A stretch of 64,000 nucleotides of DNA from positions 7,006,001 to 7,070,000 of the forward strand of contig NZ_CP109162.1 of the NCBI RefSeq assembly GCF_035920445.1, given 5' to 3'. The DNA comes from Nocardia sp. NBC_01730 (lineage in GTDB: Bacteria; Actinomycetota; Actinomycetes; Mycobacteriales; Mycobacteriaceae). Shown here one piece after another: positions 39,001-51,000 of the stretch (the stretch's first letter is position 1; each line of letters begins with the position of its first letter). Below the pieces are notes generated by a model that was not told the DNA's origin, searched no databases, and saw only the letters and a list, made by a program, of their open reading frames with translations. The position numbers were made by a program, and so were the translations under genes.

Positions 39001-42000
39001 TCGAGACAGTCCAGCGCGGCGACGAATTCGGGCTGTCGAGATTCGCGCTTGCCGAGATCGGCACTACCCCGTCGAACAGATTTGCCCGCACCGACATCGT
39101 GTATGCCCGTCTTCCCGAGGGCTTCCCCACGCTGTGGCTGAAATCGATCACCGGGGAGGACTTGCTCGCTATTCCGCCCGGGACCACCGTTGTGACACAC
39201 CGCGCCTTCCTGCATGAAGACGAGCAGATACAGATATACGGCCACCTGCTGCCGCCGCCGAGCGACACGGTGCGGAAGGAAAGGTTCGAGCAAGGTCAGG
39301 GGAGGCTGCGGCAGGCAGTGGCCGATCTAGGCATCGAGCTTCGCCCAGGCGAGGATCCGACCAAGGTGTTGCGGGGGCTGCTGCGTCCTGTGACCGAGTA
39401 CCGACACCTCGGAAGCGATCGAGGCAGGCGGATGACGAATCGGGAAGCCACGGCCCTGACCGCGCTGGCCCTCGTCTATGGCGAACGACTGTCGGGCAAC
39501 GACAACGATATCTACATTTACAACAACGAATACGTGCTCAGGGTCGCCAAAACCGCAGCCGATGAGATCGACCTGAAAATCTGGCCGAAAGAACACGAGA
39601 CGCTCAGGGTGGTCAGCCGGTACTCCGACCAGACGCCTCAGGTGTTGTGGGTATCGAAGCCGTCCCGCAACCGGTCCCAGATCCAGGTACAGCGCCTGAT
39701 CCATGGAAGCCCGGTCCCCGGCTTGTTCCGTGTGGATATTCGTGACATGGTGCGCCCGAGACTCGAGGAACTCGCCCGGGTGCCGGTGAAAGACCTGATA
39801 GAGCGCGGAGAGCTGGACCCGTTGCCGCCGGACTGGCCGGAAGACGGTGACGCGGCCGGGTTTTTGTTGATGCTGGCCCACCGGCTCGAGCGAATCTATC
39901 AGTCGTACGCGGCCCTCGAACCATTTCACACGCTGTTCGAGAAATTTGGTCTTCCCCAATCGCTGTTGCCAGGAATCGTTGAGGTGCTGTCCACCGCACC
40001 ACGCGCGCCGTTTCGGTTGATTCATGGTGATATCACTCGCAGGAACACGATCTGGGATGGAAGAAGAGCCGCTGTCATAGATTTCGGGGGCGCCATGTTC
40101 GCCCCAGAAGCGATGGAAGTCGCCATCATGCTGCAGCGCAGTGAGACGGCCCATGCTGAATACGAAGTTCGCAGCGGTCCATTGGCGCTGTATCTGCTCT
40201 ACTTGGATCTGCAGCGCATGATCCAAGACATGGTCCGTCTGCTGCTGCGCGCCATCGACGGTTCGCTGACTTTCGAGATGGCCGTGGAATTGGCAGTGAA
40301 TATCGTGTATGCGTCGGTGGAACCTCGCCGCCATTGGCGCTTGCCCGCGCTACAGCTGACGGCGACGCAGATCGCTGACATGGCCTGGGCACTCGCCTTG
40401 GCCGAGTCGCCAGCCCTGACAGCGCGCGAAGACCTGCCGGTTCCTGTCGACTCGATCGGTTCCGAGCGCATCAGGCGTTCGGCCTCGGCTCGTTTTTCCG
40501 AGAGCGGTCTCGATCGAGGGGCTGGGTCGATCGCCGACGGGAAATTCGTCACGGACTTGCTGGCCGAGGAGTATTCCCGAACCCACACATTCCAGCGGGA
40601 AGCGTTCGAGGCTTGGCTGAGCGACCAGGTCGGTGCGCGCAATGTGGACGCCGTCAGCGCGGCAGGCCGGGAAATCGGGATGGTCAACTGGGTCAGCCCC
40701 TCCGCCTACCTCGACGCATTCGAGGCCGTCGAGTCGCAGGGGCAGCGGGCAACCGCGGCGCAGCGGCTGCTGTATGCGCGCATGGAGGCGCTGGCCATGA
40801 TCCATGTGGTCGATATCGTCGACCCCGAGCGGCTGCGCGCCGCTGTCGGACGGTTGCCGCTCGGTGCGCACGAGCGGCAAATAGTTCACCTGTCCTTACT
40901 GCACAATGTCTTGATCGGCGATGCGGCGTCGCAGCTAGGTGTTCCCGAGGCCGACGCCATGATGGTTCAGCACAAGGCTGCTCTCCAGCTGGCCGAGCTG
41001 CTGCGCGACAACGACACGGATGCATCGAGCGAGCCATCGGACACCACGCCGCCGGCGTCGGAGCGCGCCGCCGGTATCGCGCCAGGCGAGCACGCCACCG
41101 GTGAAGGGGTTACCGGGTATGCGCGGCCAGATATTCGGAGCGGTGGGCGGACGGATTGTTTGCCGGTGGCGGTGTGGGACGGGTGGGCGCATGTGGGACA
41201 TGACGTTTCGGATCGGTTGGCAAGTGTGGGTCTATCGGGGGTGGTGTGGAAGCGGGATGCGCCGGGGGTGGTGGGTGTGGGGTGGCATCTGCCCGATCAC
41301 AGCTTCGGGTCGATGGAGAAGGTGCGTGAGTTCGTATGGGGGGAGCATCGCGCGGGCAGGAAGGTCGCGGTGGTCGCGGTGTTGGTGTTCGGGGATGGGA
41401 CGGCGCATGCGGTGAATGTGAAGGTGGTGGAGGGGGTGGTGAAGGTGGGTGAGTTCGGGCGGGATGTGGTGTTCGAGAAGTGGATGACGAGGGCGGGGGG
41501 GATGGTGCGGGCTGCGGTGACGGTGGCGGGTTTCGTGTTGCGCCCGGACGCGGATCCGAATGCCGAGGCTCCGACGGACTGGGAACCTTCGGCGATCACG
41601 GACCTGGACTTTGTTATCGGCCGGCGGCCGGGTGCCGAACAACCTGACAACTCAGTAGACGAAACAGAACCCGACAGCGAGCCGCGGAGCGTACTTGCAC
41701 CCGACCAGACGGGGAATCGGGGTGATGGGGGAGACCGTCCGGAGTTGGGCGCCACGTTGGTGTGGATGCGGCGGATGGTCGAAGTGTGGTTGGTGGAGTT
41801 CTACGCCGATCCCGCTGCCCGGCCTGAGAGCGGCGCGGAGGCCGCGCGTCTCATCACCACGATGGGGCAGATCACGGCGATAGAGGCGGCACTGCACGAG
41901 TTCGCTTTCCGGTATCGGCTGGGAGTCGAGTCGGCCGAGGAAATCCGTGTGCTGTTCGCGGCGGCCCAAGCGCTCGACGAGGATGCCCAGGTGCTCTACG

Positions 42001-45000
42001 ACCTGCGGAAACAGGTCTTCGATATGCCGCTTGTGCGTGGTAGGCCCATCCGTTACGAAATGTACGACATGACGCCGGTCGACTTCGATGTGACGGAGAG
42101 TCGAGCGGCCCTGTGGCGGGATTTGCTCGAGCAAACCAGTACGGAGCTGGAGAGGCTTCTGGGGGTGGCGCCGGACCAGTTGGAACCGGACGAGTTGGCG
42201 CGGCGGACACCGGGGGATGCAGCGGAACTGTGCAGGCAGTTCGAGGAGTTGCAGGCGCTGGTCGATGTGGCCGAGCGGGTCGAGGCGAGTCATGCCGAGC
42301 TTCGTTGGCGTGATGAGGCGTTGAACTCGAAGTTCGCGGCGTTCACCGCGCGGTGGGGCGCTGCGCGGCGGCCGGTCGGGCTGGGGCCGGAGCTGGCTCG
42401 GATCCGTCGTGAATCCTTGTTGCGGTACGACGACCTGCGTGATCAGTACTCGGCCGAGAGCCAGTCCGATACCAGCATCGAGGTCGGTGCCGCGAGGGCG
42501 CGGTTCCTGGGGCTCGAGGCGCTGGAAAGGGAACTGCGTCGGGCACACACGCAGCGTGCGGTGGCGGCCGAGTTGGGAATGGCTGAGGAGCGGGATCGAT
42601 GGGCGGCCTGGTACGAGGAGTTGCGGAGTCAGGCCGAGGACTTCGAGTCGAGGGTGTTGGCGTGCGAGCAGGCGCGGAGCTGTCAGCTGGAAGTGGATCA
42701 GCGGCTGGAGCACCTCTACCGGCAGTCCGAACATTATCGGTGGCGGAGAACAGATTACTTGGGGTCGAATTATGCGGCGGCCCAGCAGGTCAAGCTTTTG
42801 GAGCAACAGCAGCGGCGGCTGGCGAAGCGCGTTGTGGCGGCGGGATTGGCGCTGCCGGCAGCGCTGCGTCCCGAATCGCGGGCACTGACGCTAGGGGCGC
42901 TGCAGGGTCCGCGGCGAGAGCTGTCGGCAGCGAAGATCCAGCAAGCGGTGGAACAGATGCTGCTGGAGATTTCGGAGCAAGACCTGACGGTGGCGCAGCT
43001 CGAGCTCCAGGAGGAAGCGCTGCGGATGCTGCAGCTGATCGTGATCATCGACGCCACCGTCGAGTACCACAAGTTCGGTGCGCAGATCCGCAGCCTGGAC
43101 AACGAATTCAGTGCTGATCTGGCGCGGCTGGCCGAGCAGCTGACGCCGCCGCTTTTGCGGCTTCCGGATCCTGCGGACCGAGTCGACGAAACACCCACCG
43201 ACACAGCCCAACCGGATCACGACTCGACGCAGGATCCGCTTGGCGCGGCGCCCGGCCCGGCGGAGGCGTCCGAACCGGCTGAGCAGGGCATGAACTCGCC
43301 GGTCGCGGCCAGCGGGTTGCGCGAGCGATTCGAGGCGGAGGTGGCGCGGCGGATGGCCGTGGTCGGCAATCCGAAGGTCGCCGCCGACCTGGTCACGGAG
43401 GTGTTCCGCCGCGCCGAAGCCCGGGTCGGCGAGCTGCGGCAGGGCGGGGATGCCAGCAGGTGGATCATGTCGCTGGCCGATGATGTGTTGTCGGATCAGG
43501 CCAAGTTCGTGCGGCATGTGCGGTTCCGCCGCGCGATCGAGGCCGCGGCGCAGGGGGCGGAACGCGAGGCGTTGGTTGCGGCGAACGATCAGGACTTCCG
43601 GCATGCTGTCGCCGCGCTCACCGACGGCCGGCGTCGAGTGCTGATGCTGCTGTTCATGGGGGACGGCATGCCGATCGAGGCGGCGGCCGCAGTGATGAGG
43701 AGCAGCCCGTACGTGGCTACCGGTTTGCTGCAATCGGGCTTGCGTCAGTTGGCGATTGAGCTCGGCGCGGAAGTAGCCGCCGAGGTCGATGCGTTGGTGG
43801 AGCTGCTGGCGGGCGGCGGCCGGACGCTGGCCGCGTCGGAGGGTAAGCTCGCGCCCGCGGTAGCCGTGATTCGCGCGGCGCGCGACGAGCGTCTAGACGA
43901 GTTGTGTCTGGTTGTCGAACGGTTGTCTTCCGAGCAGCGGGCGATTTTTGTCTCGTGGTATCTGGGCCAGACAACCTCCGAGATCGCCGCATCGGTTGGC
44001 ACCACGACGACGAAACAGGCGGTCGAACAACGGCTGTACGGCATCATTCGCCGCTTGGCCGAACAGCTTTCCGACCCGGATCCCGAAGCAGTGGCGCTGA
44101 TCCGGGCGGCCGCTCCCGACGATCTTCGCATTCTTGTCGACCAGCTGGACGCCCCGCAGCGGGAGTGCTTCGTCGACTGGTGGTTCCAGGAGAGGTCGCC
44201 CGAGGATGTGGCGGCGGCGCTGGACCACGAGGTGCCCGATGTTCGACAGTGGCTGCGTGGTGCGGTGAATACGCTGTCCGGCTGGCTCTCCGGCATCAGG
44301 GTGCCCAAGGCCGGCGTGGCGCCGGTGGACGATGCATCGTCGCCTATGCAGCAGTTCATCCGTGGGGTCCGGTTCCGGAAGCATATCGAGGCCGCTGCCG
44401 AGACGACTGCCCAGCGACAGGTATTGGCCCAGGCGAGTCCGAAAGCACTGCGGCGTGCGCTTCGGAACCTGCCCAACCGTCGCCGGGTCGCGCTGGTGCT
44501 GCGATTCTGGGAGGGACGAACGGTTGCCGCGGCAGCGGAGGCGATGGGCAGCGACACCGGAGCAGTCGAGGATTTTGTTCGCGACGGGCACCGGCAGTTG
44601 GCACAGCTGCTCGGTGCCGATGTTGTCGGACTGTTGATTGATAGTGTCCCGGAACCTATTCCGGGACAACGGTATCCGGTACCGGATGCGGCACGCGATG
44701 GGGAGATCTTTGCGGGCCCGGTTCGCGAGGCTCACCGTTCGGATTCAGCGGTGATCCAGGCCGCGCAGCTCGACCCCGCGCAGCGACCGATGCTGTGGAG
44801 CCATGTCGAGCACCTCACGCCGCACCAGCAGGAATGTTTTGTCCGGTGGTTTGTCTACAACCAGACGATCACCGAGATAGCAGCAACGATGGGCACCATC
44901 GCCGAGAATACCGCCTCGCGATTGGGTGATGCCCTGCGCAAATTGGCGGGCTGGCTCTCGGATGAGGTACCGCTCGCCGCTGTCCACGAGGACATGCTGG

Positions 45001-48000
45001 CGGTCCAGCTCGCCCTACTCGACCCTGAGCGGCGCAACGACGTGCGCACTCTTGCCGATGCGCTGACCGACAACCAAAGGGATGCGTTCGATCGCTGGTT
45101 TTTCCAGCGACAGACCAGCAGCAGGATGTGCGAGGATCTGGGCCTGACCGAGGCCGCGGTCTCGCAGCGGTTGCGCAATGCGGTTCGTTCGGTGGCCGCC
45201 GAGCTTTCCGACGATCGGCAGGGCTTGCTCCGCCGCCGTATCGAGGCCGTCACGGCCGACGAGTTCCCCAACCCCGGCGGGCCGAGCCGTCGCTACCCGG
45301 TTCCCGAGGCGGCCCGCGCCGGTGCGCTGTCGACCAACCGGCTGCCGTCCGGGTTCGAAGCGGAGTTGGCGGCTGTCCAAGCAGCGCAACTCGATCCGGC
45401 GCAGCGTCCTATGTTGTGGAGCTACCTCGACCACCTGCCTGCCAAACAACGGGAGGCGTTCATCCGGTGGTTCGGGCACGGACAGTCGTTCGTCGCGATT
45501 GCGGCGACAATGGGACTCGCCGAAAGCCGTAAAGCCCGGTTCCTGGTGCAGAAGGCGGTAGTTCACCTGGCCGGGTGGCTCAGCGGCGACGAGTCGGTCG
45601 GCGCCTTCGGTAAAGACATGCTGGTGATTGCGCTGGCTCTGATGCAGCGTCGCCACGATGTTCTGCGCCTCGCCGACCAACTGTCCGCCGCGGAGAAGCA
45701 AGTGTTCGATCGGTGGTTCGTTCGTGAGCTGACGGTCGAAGCGATAGCGGTAGAGCTGTCCGTCACGAAGAATGTGGTAGCCAAGCGACTGCGCAGCGCA
45801 GTCCGCACGGTGGCGGCGTTACTACAGATGGACGGCTGGGAATTGCTTCTGGTCGAGGCGGTCTGGGCGCACGACTCGACGGTGTTGAAGGGTTGCCGCG
45901 CCGTGCTCACCGGGCGCCAGCGGGAATGTTTCGATCTGTATCTGGAAGCGGGCAAGACCGTTGCCGAGACCCTTGCTGCGATGGGTCTGAGCGCGACAAC
46001 GGGCACCTGGCCCTTCCACGCGTTGGCTCGGTCGCTCGTCGTCGAGCTTGCGCCGGGACTGGTGCGGCGGTATCTGAGTTCGGGCCCACTTCGCCGGGTC
46101 ACGCTCCTGGATGTAGCCGATGCGGCCGGACTGAGCGAGAGCTACGTCCGGAAAGTGCTCGCCGGAGCCCAGACGGATTCTGAGGCCGCCTTGCGAGTGC
46201 GGGATGCTGTGGACCGAGTCAGGTGGTCGGCGGGGCGTCCGGGTGTGGTGGTCGACAGCTCGCTGGGGCAGTCGCCGGTGCCCGCGGTGGGTGACGACGA
46301 GGACGGTGGCAATCCACGCCGGGGCAGGGCTGCGCGAGTTATCCAGGCCGCTCGGGAGGCAGACCCGATGGCCCTGGAGAATGGTATCGAGCAGCTTCCC
46401 GAGAAGTATCAGGGCGTCGCCCGGGCGCTGTTCCTGGACGGGGCGACTGACGAGCAGGCAGCGCAGCAACTCGGCCTGCCACTGACCAGGGTCCATACTT
46501 GGCGACAGAGCGCCGCCCCGCGATTGGCCACCTCGCTGTCGGTCGGTGTGCTGTTGTCCGATGGTTCGGCACTACATTTGGTCGAGGCGGTCGCGGCCCA
46601 TGACTCGGTCGCGCTGTCGCTGTGCTATTCGCAGCTTTCCCCGATCGAGTGTGTGTACGCCGATTTCTATCTGACGCAGGGTTTGTCAATACGCGAGACT
46701 GCGAAGAAGACCAAGCGAAAGCCGGACACTGTCAAGAACGCGCTGTATGGAATCGCCCACCTCCTGATCGCTGAGCTCCCGCCGGAGCTGGTGCGGCGGT
46801 ATCTGGACTTGGGGCCGATTCGTCGGGTCACGTTGGCGGACGTGGCCGCTGCGGCCGGAGTGAGCAAGGCGGCTGCCGACCGGGTCCTCAATAGACGTGG
46901 CGGTTCGAGCGCGAAGACGGTGGCATCGGTACACGCGGCGGTCCGGCTGCTCGGGGGGCGACGCGGCGTCGTAGTCGTGACGCCGACCGGTGTCGCGCCG
47001 CTCAGTACGGTCCTTCAACCGCCGAGCGACGAAACAAGTATTTCTGAACCCGGATCGGTCGATGAGCCTGCCGCGCTGGCGGCTTCGCCCCAAGCCGCAC
47101 CCACCTCCTCGCCCGCTCGCCGCGATGTCGCCGATGAAGTACTTCCCGAACACGGGTCAGTTGGTCCGCAAGCGGCAGACGACGAAATCCGTAGCTCCAC
47201 TGAGCCTTTGGGCAACGGACAGCAAGGTGCGGCCCACAATCTCCCCGCGCCGCTCATCCATGCCCTGCTTGCCCCCGCCATGGTCGGTGCCGAATTCCTC
47301 GGGGAAGAACAGGTGCGCGCACTTGGGGGCTCCGATCCGGAATCAGCCTGCGCGCGCGACGCGCTTGGCCGTGCCGGTTTCCCCCAACCCACACACCGGC
47401 CGAGGACCGAAGACGACTTCGACGGGCCGCTGCCGATTCCTGACGGTGCCGTAGTCGCCACTGCCCGAGCTGACGACTACGACAGGCAGACCTATGCGGA
47501 CGTACAGATTTACCAAGTGGCAGTGGTCGGTCCCGCCGAGCAGTACACGGCGATCGGTGTCGGGTGCGCGCTTCACTTCCGCAGCCCGGCACCGCGTGGG
47601 GACGATCCGCAATTCTTCGGCTTCCATTACGCCCAGTGGGTCCACCCCCACGAATGGGCCTGGGTGCGCGATGTCGGAGACCACGCCCTGGCTTACGACG
47701 GGGTGGACTTGCCGTCTTTGTTGTCGGCAGCCAAACGCAGCGTCGGCCGGGTCTCGAGCACGTTCTCCTTCGACGAGATTCCCCTGCACCAGATCAACGT
47801 CCACATCAACCTCGCTACCGGCGCATTCACGGCTGACCTCCCGACCGACGGCTGGAACGAGACCGGCCGCCCGGCGACGATCTCGGGCCGAGTCGCTGCT
47901 CACGAGCGCATCGTGGCCGCTGTGGCCTGGATACCGCGGCAAGACGGCACAGTCCTGGCGGAGACCGAAGACGATCAAGCCAACGTGGCAGACGACCGGA

Positions 48001-51000
48001 GCGATCGGCGATCCCCCACCACGGTCGGCTCGGCCGACAAACCATCGATGGCACATCCCGAACGGCGGCAGGTACCCGCAGCCGAGCGTCCAGAAGCGGA
48101 CGGAGAGACGAGCCGCGACGGCGATATGTCGCCCGGCGGTGCGCTGAGCCCGGAGCCGAGCCGGGCCCGATACGACGTCGCGCCCGTCACTTGGGCGCAC
48201 CCCACCGGGGGCCAGGACACTACGCGTCGGGTGCGGATTGTCGAGGTCGACGGCAAACCGTTGTTCGTCGGGCCGGACGGAAAGTCGTACAACACGAATG
48301 ATGCGGAGTTCGGTGACATTTTCACGATGGACGCGATCCCGGGTGGTGGGTTTCGCACCAAAGCCACGGGCACCCACACCGACCTGGCCCTGACGTATTC
48401 CGAGGATGGGGATGGAGCGGCGGCGTTCGGACGTTGGGTAATCGTCGAGGGTGTGCTGCGCATGGTCTGGGGAATGGGGCTGTCGTTCCCGCGCGACAAT
48501 GCCGACCCGAGATTCTTTGCCCAGCTCTGCTTCGAGCTGCGCCGCAATGGCATCGATCCGGCGACGGTGACGTTCGAAAGCGGGGAGCACCTGGGTGCGT
48601 TGTGGCGCGATGACACCTCGGGTCAGTTGGCCGGTGATGTGCTGGATCGGAATGGTGCGGAGGCGGAAAGGGCGTTCGCGGGATTCGGCGACGTAGCCGG
48701 CGACGACTTCTGGGTGGACATCGAATATCTGGAGTCGTCGGCGGACGGCTTGGTGATCGCGGTGTCGCTCAACCCGGTTCGGGGGAAGTCCGGTCGGATG
48801 TTGTTGGAACTGATCCGTGTCGGCGGCGACATCAGAATGCGCTGTTTGGACATCGACCTGGGGCCGGAACCGGAGCGGGTCGGGCCGGTGGCGACCACAG
48901 TGCACAAGCGGATCACGTCGTGGCTGGTCCAATCGGGCGCCGACTGGGCAGAGGGTGGCGATGTGCCGCCGACGGCGCGCCCGGGCGAGCCGCACCCCCG
49001 GGAAGTCAGGCCACCTGAGGCGGAGTCGTCGCCGACAGAGTCGATGCAAGAGAACAGGGTGGTGTTCAGGGTCGGAGCCGATCACGCAAACCTGGAAGTT
49101 CTTGCCACACTCGATCGGTGGCTGGCTGAACGGATGGCAGGCTGGTCGGCCTGGCAGCCCGGTGAGGTCACTGCGGAGCTGGCCGCGTTGGCAGTCGACG
49201 GGCGCCGCAACGACGATGACATCCATGCCGTGCTTCAGCTGACCGAGGGGCGGCTGTTGGTGCTGGTGTACGACACCAGCCGCACGATGATTGCGGTGCC
49301 GTCCTTCGATGGCGCCGATCGGGGACAGTTGTGGCGGTCCGGTGTGGACCGGGCGGACGGTGCTTGGCGCAAGGTCTCTTGGTTCGAGCTGCACGATCCC
49401 GGGTCGGATGTGGCCGCTGTCGAAGTAGCGCACCAGGACCTACCTGCCGATGCCGATGCCGACGTCGCCGATGGGAGTGCGCCTGCTGAAGTTCCCACGC
49501 GTGGGGCGCGTGCGGATGCGGATCAGCGCAGCACGGTCGCCCGGGTCGATCAGGTGGTGGCCGACCGTCAGGTGTCTCGGGTGCGGCACGGCGAACCTGG
49601 TCACCGCAATGATTGTGTGCCGGTGGCGTTCCGGGAGTTGGAGGGGGTGCACGACACCGGGTTGGTGGATTGGTCCGCGTTGGGTGAGGTGGGGCCGGAA
49701 GGTGCGTCGGGTACGCGGATTGTCGGTGCGTTGCAGCATCGGCCGGAAGGTTTCGCTGATCGTGACGCGGTTGCTCGGGAGCTGGCTGGGCGGGGGGTGA
49801 ATGCCGCTGCGGTGTTGTTCGAGGTGTATGACGGTCTCGGGGAGGAGGATGACGGCACCGGGATGGGGCATGCGGTGTTCTTGGTTCACAAGGGTGACGG
49901 TCGGGTCGTTGTTCGTGAGGGTGGCCTGGAGACGGACTTCGAGGATTGGTGTCGTGATCGCCCGGATCCGACCGGTGTGTGGGCGGCGGTGGTCGACGAG
50001 AACGGCGAACTTGTGACTGGCCTGGGTAAGCCGGGGTTGCCGGAGTTGCCGGGGTTGCCGCTGGACAAGTTCTTCGGGCGGAAACCGGGCCCGGCGGGTC
50101 GTCCGGCGTCACCGGAGGTGTTCCGGCGGCGGATCCTGGATGCATTCGGTGCTCTCGCTACATATTCGGAGTCCAGTCTGGAGAGTGTGGCGCTGGCCAC
50201 GGCGAGCCCCGACGAGCTGAATCGCGGTTTTCGCCGGCTCGACCATGCTGAGCAGCAGGTGCTCGCGCTGCGGTTCGGTCCCGGTGGTTCGCTGGACAAG
50301 GTTGCCACGGCGCGAGGTCTGACGGTGAATCTCGTCGGCACTCTGGTGGAGCGTGCGCTGGTTCGGTTGTCGGAGGCGGTTGCCGCAGCGAAGCATCCCG
50401 CGTTGGCGGTGCTGTGGCAGGACCGGCGCGTGGATCCAGAGCTGTTCCACGTGGCGGTGGAGGTCATTGCGGCGCATCAGGAGAACGCCGATGTGTTCTG
50501 GGCTTCGCTGGGATCGCTGGGCGACGCGCAGCGAACCTGCCTCGAGCTGTTTCTGGCCGGGCGGAATCCGGACGAGATCGCCGCCGAGATGGAGACCACC
50601 CGGGCAGAGGTCAAGACGTTGCGGGCCCACGTCATCCGGCGGTCGCTCATGCTGCTCTCTGACGGCCGTGAGTGGAAGGCGCCTGGGGAGTGGGGCGCCG
50701 ATACGACCGCTGAGATGGTGATTTCGGCGCTGCGTTCGCACGCCGTCCGCCGGACGGTGCGGATGCTCGATAAGGAGCCCGTGGTTGCCTGGATCACCGC
50801 CGATGAGGCGTTGGATTTCTTCGAGGTACTCCAGCGGGTGGAGCCGACCGTATTGCGGGATGCCCTACGACGCAAGCAGTTGGGCTCTGGGGAAGCCGAG
50901 GTCTTCCGACGTCGGTTCCTGTGGGGACGCACCGTCTCCGAGACGGCGGCCGAGCTGGGGATTCCGGAAAGTCGGGTTGAGAGCCTTCAAGTCACCGCCG

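Noticed and set aside
36369..39293. A minus-strand open frame of about 970 codons
   Set aside because: It overlaps the intact APH-type kinase B and the ADP-ribosyltransferase-like domain on the + strand and has no recognisable domain itself.
43280..46990. A cluster of separate ECF sigma-factor genes
   Set aside because: The units have no stops, starts or spacers between them and are all in the one continuous frame. They are domains of the giant protein.
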